From positions 1 through 6,192 of the forward strand of contig CAIQOG010000064.1 in NCBI GenBank assembly GCA_903873355.1: a stretch of DNA of 6,192 nt. Reading direction: 5' to 3'. Source of the DNA: an uncultured Bacteroidales bacterium. Its GTDB lineage: Bacteria; Bacteroidota; Bacteroidia; Bacteroidales; Paludibacteraceae. A model generated the notes under the pieces. The model saw nothing but the letters and a program-made list of their open reading frames with translations, was not told the DNA's origin and made no database searches. Both the position numbers and the translations under genes were made by a program. Numbering within the stretch: the stretch's first letter is position 1; each line of letters starts with the position of its first letter. Below, piece after piece: positions 1-6,192 of this stretch.

Positions 1-1070
1 ATTCCTTTAATGTGGAAATAAAATGCACTTCCAAGTAATAAATAGGTTATTGTCAAACCTACAGAGCCAAGAACCATCAGTTTTTTGCGTCCCCATTTAT
101 CTACAGTAAACATAGCCACCAATGTAAAGATAAGATTCACACTTCCTGTAATCACTATATTAAACAAGGTATCACTTACACCATAACCGGCTGCAGTAAA
201 AATCTCTTCGGCATAATTAAAAACGGTATTGATACCGCACCATTGCTGAAAAACAGCCAGAACTAATCCAATAAGCAGCACATTGCGGAATTTTGGTTGG
301 AACAAAGCTTTAAAATCAACCTTTTCGGAAACATCATCAAGTGTAGCTTGAATATTGCTCATTTCTTCGCGTGCAAATTCTTCGCCTCCGATTTTTTTTA
401 AGGTGGGAAATGCTTTGTCTGCTTTACCGGCTTTCATAAGCCAGCGAGGACTTTCGGGGAGGAAAAATGTAAGTAAAAAGAATGCTCCGGCAGGAAATGC
501 GCATGCATAAAACATATACCGCCAACCAAGCTGCCCATTCCATGAAGCCCGAATAAATTCGTCGGTAGCTCCTACCGGAACTTTTTCGGCAATGATTAGA
601 TTAATGATTTGTGCTGCCAATATCCCGATTACAATGGTCATTTGGTTCAACGAAACAAAGCGTCCACGCAAATGTGATGGTGCAACTTCGGCAATGTACA
701 TGGGTGACAGCGCTGAAGCTAATCCAATGCCAATTCCACCAATTATTCGAAAAATGACAAACATTAGATAAGTGTCGGCCACACCTGTTCCCAGTGAAGC
801 AATCGTGAAAAGAAATGCAGAAACCAATAATGGCCATTTTCGACCAAACTTATCGCTTATGATACCAGAGACCATCGCACCAACAATACAACCAATCAAT
901 GCACAACTCATTGCCCATGCCTGAAGATTTGCGTTAGAAGCAATATCAAAAAAACGTTCGTAAAATGGTTTTGCACCACCAATTACTACCCAGTCATAAC
1001 CGAATAGTAAACCACCCATGGCCGAAACCATAGATATGCCTAAAATATAGGCATTGTTGAATTTTTTCAT
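1..1070 (-). CDS. Sugar porter family MFS transporter (XylE/GalP-like sugar:H+ symporter), C-terminus cut by window edge
   Basis: Inner-membrane importer of a monosaccharide, probably driven by proton symport. The frame is open from ATG at 1070 to the left edge, giving 356 residues without a stop or frameshift; relatives have about 450-490, so roughly 100-130 residues (TM10-12) are missing. Sugar porter signatures are visible: GYD in TM1 with Asp26 at the place of the XylE proton-coupling Asp27, SDKFGRK at 72-78 in the loop after TM2, an Arg in TM4 (108), NQ in TM5 (Gln143), PESPRWL at 205-211 after TM6, a cytoplasmic linker around 212-258, QQWCGIN at 275-281 in TM7, and DKWGRKK at 324-330 after TM8. 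The QQ...N set matches sugar-contacting Gln288, Gln289 and Asn294 of E. coli XylE. The substrate cannot be fixed from sequence; the neighbouring mutarotase and GH27 favour galactose or a similar sugar, though xylose, arabinose or glucose are possible. It is the last gene in the visible series and may have its own promoter in the 164-bp gap upstream. Confidence 0.93.
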   Translation of the reverse strand, partial: MKKFNNAYILGISMVSAMGGLLFGYDWVVIGGAKPFYERFFDIASNANLQAWAMSCALIGCIVGAMVSGIISDKFGRKWPLLVSAFLFTIASLGTGVADTYLMFVIFRIIGGIGIGLASALSPMYIAEVAPSHLRGRFVSLNQMTIVIGILAAQIINLIIAEKVPVGATDEFIRASWNGQLGWRYMFYACAFPAGAFFLLTFFLPESPRWLMKAGKADKAFPTLKKIGGEEFAREEMSNIQATLDDVSEKVDFKALFQPKFRNVLLIGLVLAVFQQWCGINTVFNYAEEIFTAAGYGVSDTLFNIVITGSVNLIFTLVAMFTVDKWGRKKLMVLGSVGLTITYLLLGSAFYFHIKG

Positions 1071-1108
1071 TTTTGAAAGAATTGAAATTTGAAGAAAATA
1101 ATCAATTA

Positions 1109-1116
1109 CAAAGATA
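1109..1116 (-). promoter_or_regulatory. Possible Bacteroidota -7 promoter box upstream of the sugar transporter
   Basis: Read on the minus strand this is TATCTTTG, an exact match to the TAnnTTTG -7 element of Bacteroidota housekeeping promoters. It lies in the 164-bp gap between the mutarotase stop and the transporter ATG and would give a leader of roughly 30-35 bases. No TTTG is found at the expected -33 spacing, so only half of the consensus is present. An 8-base pattern with two free positions can occur by chance in AT-rich DNA. If real, the transporter could be transcribed separately from the enzyme genes. Confidence 0.35.
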
Positions 1117-1234
1117 TAAACCTAAAGAAGATCGGGTTTGATAATAATTGTTTGAAAAAGGTAGAAGAATTGTCTTATTTTCTTGTTGAAAGTAAAAAGA
1201 GGAACTGATTATCTCTATTTTATTAATCGATGAA

Positions 1235-2281
1235 TCAGATGATGTTTTTGTTTGAAAATTTATAAATTGTCGTCGATTCAATTTTTTTCGTAGGCAATAA
1301 AGTTATAGATGGGAAATGTTGATGATTTGGTGCATCAGGGAAATGTTGGGTTTCTAAGCAAAAACCAGCAAACGCATTGTAAATTTCGCCATTTTTTGCC
1401 TTCTCGTTGTTCATATAACCGGCGGTGTAAAGTTGTAAACCGGGTTCGGTAGTAAAAACTTCGAGTGTCCGCCCTGTAGCTTCATCCAATGCAATAGCAG
1501 CCGGTATTGTTATATCGCCAAAATTTTTCAACACAAAATTTACATTATATCCAAAAGCAATTTCGGAAATATTTTGTCTTATTTTTTGGAATTCAGTAAA
1601 ATCAAAAACTGTATTTCTTACAGGTAATATTCTGCCTGTCGATATATATTGGGCATCTGTTTCCGCAAACTCAATACTGTTAATTTTTAGTAAAGTATCC
1701 AAAGCATTGCCCTGGTTTTCCCCTTTCAGATTAAAATAGCTGTGATTGGTTAGATTTACCACCGTTGGTTTATCTGTTTCAGCTTGATAATGAATAATAA
1801 GTTCGTTTTTATTGGTAAAAGTGTAGGTTACAGTAACCCGTAGATTGCCGGGATAGTTTTCTTGCCCATCCGGACTTAAATACCTGAGAACAACACCACA
1901 ATCAGCCTCATTTTCAAAACTTTCGCTATCCCAAACCACTTTATTAAACCCATTTATTCCACCATGATTGTGATTTTCACCATCGTTACGTTCCAACTGA
2001 TACTCTTTTCCGTTCAACGAAAAATGACCATTTTTAATTCGGTTGGCAACACGTCCCACAATGCATCCCATATACGCCGGATTATCCAGATAATCCTCAA
2101 AGCTATCTTTACCTAGAACGATATCAACAAAATCACCGTTTTTGTCGGGCACCAGCCATGAGGTAATAATTCCTCCGTAATTCGTAATTTGAACCGTCTT
2201 ATTATTCGCATTTGAAACGGAAACAAGAAAGACTTCTTTCCCGTCTTTATCAAACCCCCAATTTCTATTAGTAACCGGCAT
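1235..2281 (-). CDS. galM: Galactose mutarotase (aldose 1-epimerase)
   Basis: Interconverts the alpha and beta anomers of galactose or related aldoses, feeding the Leloir pathway. The 348-residue product has normal family length and the landmark motifs: ITNYGG near 32-37, GRVANRI at 76-82 (Arg81 = Arg71 of the Lactococcus lactis enzyme), NHNHGG with His106 (= His96), NLTNHSYFNL with His180 (= His170), and FCLETQHFPDAPN with catalytic base Glu310 (= Glu304). One oddity is GYNVNF near 244-249, where the family usually has GYDHNF. The ATG at 2281 is chosen because the protein then begins just before the usual conserved N-terminal segment, as in E. coli GalM (346 residues), and the codon follows the GH27 stop by 7 bp, implying cotranscription. 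An in-frame ATG at 2326 would add 15 residues and overlap GH27 by 38 bp; that extension lacks a basic n-region and is a poor signal peptide. A cytoplasmic location is therefore most likely. Confidence 0.93.
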   Translation of the reverse strand: MPVTNRNWGFDKDGKEVFLVSVSNANNKTVQITNYGGIITSWLVPDKNGDFVDIVLGKDSFEDYLDNPAYMGCIVGRVANRIKNGHFSLNGKEYQLERNDGENHNHGGINGFNKVVWDSESFENEADCGVVLRYLSPDGQENYPGNLRVTVTYTFTNKNELIIHYQAETDKPTVVNLTNHSYFNLKGENQGNALDTLLKINSIEFAETDAQYISTGRILPVRNTVFDFTEFQKIRQNISEIAFGYNVNFVLKNFGDITIPAAIALDEATGRTLEVFTTEPGLQLYTAGYMNNEKAKNGEIYNAFAGFCLETQHFPDAPNHQHFPSITLLPTKKIESTTIYKFSNKNII

Positions 2282-2288
2282 AGTAATA

Positions 2289-3677
2289 TTATTTGCCAAT
2301 CCGTACAAAGACACAGCCATGAGCATCTACATTGGCAGTATATTTGTTTGAATATTCCCCAATCAGATTTTTCTCCCAAAGATTTCGAACTTTTAATTGG
2401 CCATGTAGTCCTAATTCTTTCCACGAAATATTTATTTTTTGTGCTTTTCCATCATTCAAATTAAACATGGCCACATATTTAGCACCTGTTCTCTGCTCTT
2501 CTGAAGTCCATACAACAAGTCCGTTTTCGTTTCTGAGTTCCCTACGATGAATGGCTTTTTGGTTTACTGCAATTACTTCGGCATTGGTAATAAGTTTGGT
2601 TGTAACAGCATCATTCTCGGGCAAATATCCGCCCAGAATTAAAGGTGATTTAAAAATGCTCCAGAGCGTCATCAAAGTATATTTTTCGGTATCGGTAAAA
2701 CGCGAATATTCATCAGTCACTTCGGCAATGGTTTTACCCAATAACGAAGCAATCCAAGCATCGCCACCTGTTTTGCGTAGTTTACCAATGGGTAGCATGT
2801 CAGCATCAGGCCAACGTCCGGGCTCGTCAAATTTATCCCATTTGCGTAGCAGTTCAAACTGATGTTTCAAGTATTTCCAACCATCCCAAAAATCGCCCGA
2901 AACACGCCATAAGTTTGAGTTTTCGGCCAAATGTTTTGCTTCAGAAATTGGCGATTCGCCTGGTGATAGACTATATACAATGGCTCTTCCTGAATTGTCG
3001 ATTGCTTTACGTACACCTTCTATTTCAGCTTTATGGTAGGGATAGGACATATCATCCACTTTTACAAAATCCACACCCCAAGCAGCATATTGCTCGTATA
3101 CCGAATTGATATATTCCTGCGCTCCGGCTTTAGTCAAATCCACCCCTTTCATTATGGGCGACCATTTGCAGGTATCTGTCAAACTAGCAACCTCTTTTGC
3201 AAAAAAACCTGTTCCTTTAATCGGAGTATTATAGGCAACAGCATTCCAGGGAATTCCTCGCTGTACATGAATCCCAAATTTCAATCCTTTGCTATGAATA
3301 TAATCAGCCAATGCTTTGAACCCAACACCACCTTTTGCAGATGGATATTTTACTGTATCAGGAATTAAACGACCGTATTTATCAAGATTCTGTACTGGTC
3401 TATAGGTGTTCGATTTAGCTGTATTAATATCTTTTGGGTGATACCAACCGGCATCAATTACCACATACTCCCAACCATATTTCTTCAAGTTGGCAGTCAT
3501 ATAATCAGCAACTGCTTTAATCTGAGTTTCGTTGGCATCCAACCCGAGACAATCCCAACTATTCCATCCCATAGGTGGTGTGGGAGTTAATGTGACTTTA
3601 TTTTTTGTTTCATTTTTTGCAATCGCTCCGAGTGTCAGAGATAATGCTGCTAAAACTGTGATTAATTTGGTTTTCAT
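2289..3677 (-). CDS. Secreted GH27 alpha-galactosidase-like glycoside hydrolase
   Basis: Retaining glycosidase expected to release terminal alpha-linked galactose, or a related sugar, in the periplasm or outside the cell. Residues 1-20 form a signal peptide (MKTK, hydrophobic core, cleavage near AIA|KN) with no lipobox. The (beta/alpha)8 barrel starts at TPPMGWNSW (33-41). The catalytic nucleophile is Asp208 in FVKVDD and the acid/base is Asp262 in RVSGD, with Lys206 and Arg258 as the usual sugar ligands. PDADMLPIG (290-298) is the GH27 DPDML-type segment. From about 365 to 462 runs the C-terminal beta-domain. Length (462) is ordinary. Several -1 subsite residues differ from classical enzymes: DA at 75-76 instead of DD, His137 where human GLA has Tyr134, and SLSPG instead of the Glu-bearing SCEWP. 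These place it in a divergent branch, so beta-L-arabinopyranosidase or another specificity cannot be excluded. It lies 73 bp after the GH2 gene and 7 bp before the mutarotase, as in an operon. Confidence 0.93.
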   Translation of the reverse strand: MKTKLITVLAALSLTLGAIAKNETKNKVTLTPTPPMGWNSWDCLGLDANETQIKAVADYMTANLKKYGWEYVVIDAGWYHPKDINTAKSNTYRPVQNLDKYGRLIPDTVKYPSAKGGVGFKALADYIHSKGLKFGIHVQRGIPWNAVAYNTPIKGTGFFAKEVASLTDTCKWSPIMKGVDLTKAGAQEYINSVYEQYAAWGVDFVKVDDMSYPYHKAEIEGVRKAIDNSGRAIVYSLSPGESPISEAKHLAENSNLWRVSGDFWDGWKYLKHQFELLRKWDKFDEPGRWPDADMLPIGKLRKTGGDAWIASLLGKTIAEVTDEYSRFTDTEKYTLMTLWSIFKSPLILGGYLPENDAVTTKLITNAEVIAVNQKAIHRRELRNENGLVVWTSEEQRTGAKYVAMFNLNDGKAQKINISWKELGLHGQLKVRNLWEKNLIGEYSNKYTANVDAHGCVFVRIGK

Positions 3678-3750
3678 TCCTATTTATTTTTTAATTCTAT
3701 TACTAATTTTATTCTATTAATTTCGATATTAACTATAAACATAATACTTG
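3678..3750. other. AT-rich spacer between GH2 and GH27 genes with a 9-bp direct repeat
   Basis: This 73-bp gap is almost entirely A and T. ATTCTATTA (plus strand) occurs at 3694-3702 and again at 3711-3719, 17 bp start to start. No TAnnTTTG box on the minus strand and no GC-rich hairpin followed by a T-run was found, so the sequence shows neither a promoter nor a terminator, and read-through from GH2 into GH27 is the simplest reading. The repeat may be chance in such biased DNA. Confidence 0.4.
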
Positions 3751-6192
3751 CTATTTACCTGAAATCATATTAAAAAACAACAAATCATTAAAAGCATTTT
3801 TATCATCTACAGGATAAGATGGAGCTAACAGGATTTTACCTTTACCAAGCGATATTGCTCCGGCAATTGTCAGTAGTTTATCGGGTCGCCAGAAAAAGAC
3901 ACCGAAACTTTTTTGACTGTAATTGGAAACAAATGGTTCAAATCCTACCGGGTCGGACGGTGCTTCCCAGCTGTTGGTGCTGATACAGCTTACTCCCTGG
4001 TTGGCCTGATTACCCATGAATTTCTCCAAATAGCCCCATCCATTTCCGTTCCAATAAGGTTTTTGTTTACCACCCCAATAGGTAACCGGTTCTTTCAAAA
4101 TACGTTTTTGATACAATAAATCTGCCCATCTTTGGTCAAATTTAAGTACTAAAGTTGTACCATCTTTTACCCATTTTATCATTTGGTCAAGTGATTCTGA
4201 ATGGGGCTGTCCTGATGCCAATATTACATCCGGTTTTGGAGTTTTACCGGAATATAACCCGACAATGGCATTTGCTTCGGTAAGTACATCGTAAGCCGAT
4301 TGCCACTGATAAACAACAATCTTTTTTTCTGCAATATCTTTTGCGTATGAAGCCGGATTTTTTAATAAAACCTGCTCGGTACCATTCGCAACTTCAAGAT
4401 TCTTTTGAAATAATTTTGCTTCGAGCGTTAAATAGCCGGCTTTCCAACTTTCTGAAAGAGGTACAGAAAGTGAGTCAAACAACGTTTGAGTATAGGCATC
4501 TCCGCCAAGCACAACTACTGATTTTTGATTCTGAAAGTCGGCATATTGACCATTCCCATCTTTTATTTTCAATTGTAAATTATATGCTCCTGCAGCAAGT
4601 TTATTTTCATTGATTAATGATAGTTTAAATACTGCCGACTGTTTTGGCTCAAAATATTTACCATTCTGTCGGGTGATTGCTATTTGTAAAGGTCTTATCC
4701 AATAACTATAATCAGCAGCCGGACCTTTCAGATTTCTTCCTTCGTCGCAAATGGCAGAATACCACGCCAAAAAATCATCTCCAAGACTTAAATCTGCACC
4801 ACTCCAGCCATTTATTGCATAACCATCGGCACTATTGTTGAGCATTATTGCCTGTCCTAAACGACCATCGGTGTACATTAATCCTCTTCCTGCCTGAATA
4901 CTTAAGTCAGCTGGTGATTTGATAAACGGGTGGTTTTTAAAGTCATTTTGCGCAAAGTATGTTGCTGTTTTTTTTGCTAAAGCCGACCATGACTTATAAT
5001 CGTATCCCAATGTATCAGAAGGATTTGCCAACAGGTAAAAATTATCAGGTCCTGTATAGCAGCGCACTTCACCCCAATGAATGATACAACTATCATTGTT
5101 TGTTTTATGCGATTTTAAATCTTTCTCTTGAAAACGTGTTTCAGCTTCTATTGTGTGATCGTCAACGTAATCGAGTCGCAATTTGTGTTCATAAGGTCGC
5201 AAGTGCGGCACTACATCCGATTCACCACCAAACTGACCGCCTGACTGATTGGTAATCATGCGCGAATTGTCAATTTTAAGTGCATTTTGAAATATTTGTT
5301 TGTGAGTAACACTAAACGAATTTTGTTCGTTGGCGATATTATAAATCATAACCGAAGGTGAGTTTTTATCGCGGCGCATCATACGGTTGAATTTCTCAAT
5401 AGCTACACTAACAGGGAAATAGGTTTTCTCTTTCGGATCAGTCAGCACCCATGCCGGTGGCAATAGCTCATCGATACCGGGTGTACCTCCCGGCTCTTCG
5501 TAAATGCACAGACCCAGTTCATCTGCATATTTCAGCATCAATGGATCGCCAATACGACGATGCATACTCAAACAGTTCAATCCGATATTCTTGGCATTTT
5601 CCACACTCTTACGAGCCATTTCCGGTGTAGCATAGAAACCTGTTTGCCAATAGAAATTCCAGTCAATAGCCGAACGAATCCGAATGCGTTTCCCGTTTAA
5701 GTAATAATTATGTTCTCCCTTGTCGTTGGCTTTTGCTTCAAAAACCCGAAATCCGAACCGCACTTCTTGTTGGTCGGCTACATTATTATCTGATATTTTG
5801 ATTTTACAATAATACAAGTTTGGACTATCTACATCCCAGCGTTTTGCATCAGGTACCGTTACATTTTTTCGGAAAATAGTTTCCGTATTTGCTGTAATAT
5901 CAACATTCCAAGAGCTTGTATAAATACTTTTTCCTGTTGGATATGGAATTATTTCTGCTTCTACATGAAGCGTTCTCTGGCTTTGTTCCTTATTTGCAAT
6001 AATGAGTTGGAGTTCAATATTATTGGCATTAGCCGGCAAATTGTTTTTTACGAAAATGTCGGATATATAAACCTTATCTGTTGCTGTCAGACTGACATCT
6101 CCGGCAATTCCACCAAAATCGTGGCCCGGTATAAGTACATATTTCGAAGCCCAAGTGATATGATGTTCGTCTGACCAGCCACGTTGTCCGCC
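3751..6192 (-). CDS. GH2-type glycoside hydrolase with C-terminal alpha/beta domain, N-terminus cut by window edge
   Basis: Probable exo-acting beta-glycosidase (beta-galactosidase-like) of family GH2. The frame is open to the right edge, giving 813 visible residues; the leucine codon TTG at 6039 is internal, because GH2 sequence continues in frame beyond it. Visible residues 1-50 are the end of the N-terminal sugar-binding beta-sandwich (FGGIAGDVSL, like the family's GGIxRxVxL). Next come an Ig-like domain to about 150 ending in VRFGFRVFE, and a TIM barrel from about 160 (YYLNGKRIRIRS) with YADELGLCIYEEPGG. The likely acid/base is Glu289 in YNIANEQ (codon 5326-5328); the best nucleophile candidate is Glu375 in IHWGEV (codon 5068-5070). 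After the barrel are a beta-rich segment (about 515-610) and an alpha/beta region (about 622-813) that may resemble a GATase-like or trimerisation fold. Probably 100-200 N-terminal residues, including any signal peptide, lie outside. It precedes GH27 in the likely operon. Family assignment is firm; substrate is not. Confidence 0.85.
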   Translation of the reverse strand, partial: GGQRGWSDEHHITWASKYVLIPGHDFGGIAGDVSLTATDKVYISDIFVKNNLPANANNIELQLIIANKEQSQRTLHVEAEIIPYPTGKSIYTSSWNVDITANTETIFRKNVTVPDAKRWDVDSPNLYYCKIKISDNNVADQQEVRFGFRVFEAKANDKGEHNYYLNGKRIRIRSAIDWNFYWQTGFYATPEMARKSVENAKNIGLNCLSMHRRIGDPLMLKYADELGLCIYEEPGGTPGIDELLPPAWVLTDPKEKTYFPVSVAIEKFNRMMRRDKNSPSVMIYNIANEQNSFSVTHKQIFQNALKIDNSRMITNQSGGQFGGESDVVPHLRPYEHKLRLDYVDDHTIEAETRFQEKDLKSHKTNNDSCIIHWGEVRCYTGPDNFYLLANPSDTLGYDYKSWSALAKKTATYFAQNDFKNHPFIKSPADLSIQAGRGLMYTDGRLGQAIMLNNSADGYAINGWSGADLSLGDDFLAWYSAICDEGRNLKGPAADYSYWIRPLQIAITRQNGKYFEPKQSAVFKLSLINENKLAAGAYNLQLKIKDGNGQYADFQNQKSVVVLGGDAYTQTLFDSLSVPLSESWKAGYLTLEAKLFQKNLEVANGTEQVLLKNPASYAKDIAEKKIVVYQWQSAYDVLTEANAIVGLYSGKTPKPDVILASGQPHSESLDQMIKWVKDGTTLVLKFDQRWADLLYQKRILKEPVTYWGGKQKPYWNGNGWGYLEKFMGNQANQGVSCISTNSWEAPSDPVGFEPFVSNYSQKSFGVFFWRPDKLLTIAGAISLGKGKILLAPSYPVDDKNAFNDLLFFNMISGK

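Noticed and set aside
601..837. Minus-strand 78-codon open frame
   Set aside because: It is an out-of-frame shadow inside the MFS transporter gene, which reads without interruption through this region in another frame.
1194..1216. Possible intrinsic terminator after the mutarotase (AGAG, 11-base loop, CTCT then TTTT on the minus strand)
   Set aside because: The stem is only four base pairs with an 11-base loop, too weak to claim in AT-rich DNA.
2113..2424. Minus-strand 103-codon open frame spanning the mutarotase/GH27 junction
   Set aside because: Out of frame with both genes, which carry family motifs across the same stretch; the translation has no recognisable features.
2332..3720. Several plus-strand open frames (2332-2550, 2551-2862, 2915-3109, 3033-3368, 3532-3720)
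   Set aside because: They lie antisense to the well-supported GH27 gene, resemble no protein family I know, and have the composition of a reverse-complemented coding region.
6037..6039. TTG at 6039 as the start of the GH2 gene
   Set aside because: The same frame stays open to the window edge and encodes GH2 sugar-binding domain sequence (FGGIAGDVSL) upstream, so the codon is an internal leucine and the gene is cut by the window edge.
3913..6174. Plus-strand open frames at 3913-4119, 4341-4613 and 5965-6174
   Set aside because: Antisense shadows of the GH2 gene, with no family motifs.
1..6192. tRNA, rRNA, CRISPR arrays, insertion sequences or long inverted repeats
   Set aside because: Nothing of this kind was seen on reading through; nearly all of the window is coding and the spacers are 7, 73 and 164 bp.

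Overview
The window looks like part of a sugar-utilisation locus from a Bacteroidota genome. The evidence is AT-rich DNA, no Shine-Dalgarno-like sequence before the starts, one promoter-like TAnnTTTG box, and a run of same-strand genes for secreted glycosidases plus sugar uptake. Genus cannot be read from the sequence, and no SusC/SusD pair lies inside the window.

All four genes are on the minus strand, so transcription runs from high to low coordinates. In that order they are: (1) a large, divergent GH2-type glycoside hydrolase whose N-terminus lies beyond the right edge (3751-6192); (2) a 73-bp AT-rich spacer; (3) a complete GH27 alpha-galactosidase-like enzyme with a signal peptide (2289-3677); (4) a galactose mutarotase (aldose 1-epimerase) starting 7 bp after the GH27 stop codon (1235-2281); (5) a 164-bp spacer with a possible promoter; (6) a XylE/GalP-like sugar:proton symporter of the MFS whose C-terminus lies beyond the left edge (1-1070). 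The plus-strand open frames are all antisense shadows of these genes.

Together the genes suggest a small scavenging pathway. Two glycosidases, the GH27 clearly exported, trim galactose or a galactose-like sugar from a glycan or oligosaccharide. The mutarotase interconverts the anomers of the released sugar, and the symporter imports it. The polysaccharide cannot be named from this window.

No wholly new type of system is visible. What deserves a second look is that three enzymes with familiar folds carry non-canonical active-site residues: the GH27 lacks several galactose-contacting residues of classical alpha-galactosidases, the mutarotase has Asn where the family's GYDHNF motif has Asp, and the GH2 has unusual sequence around its likely catalytic glutamates plus an extra C-terminal alpha/beta domain. 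Taken together, this could mean the true substrate is a galactose relative, such as an arabinopyranose or a modified galactose. That is inference only.
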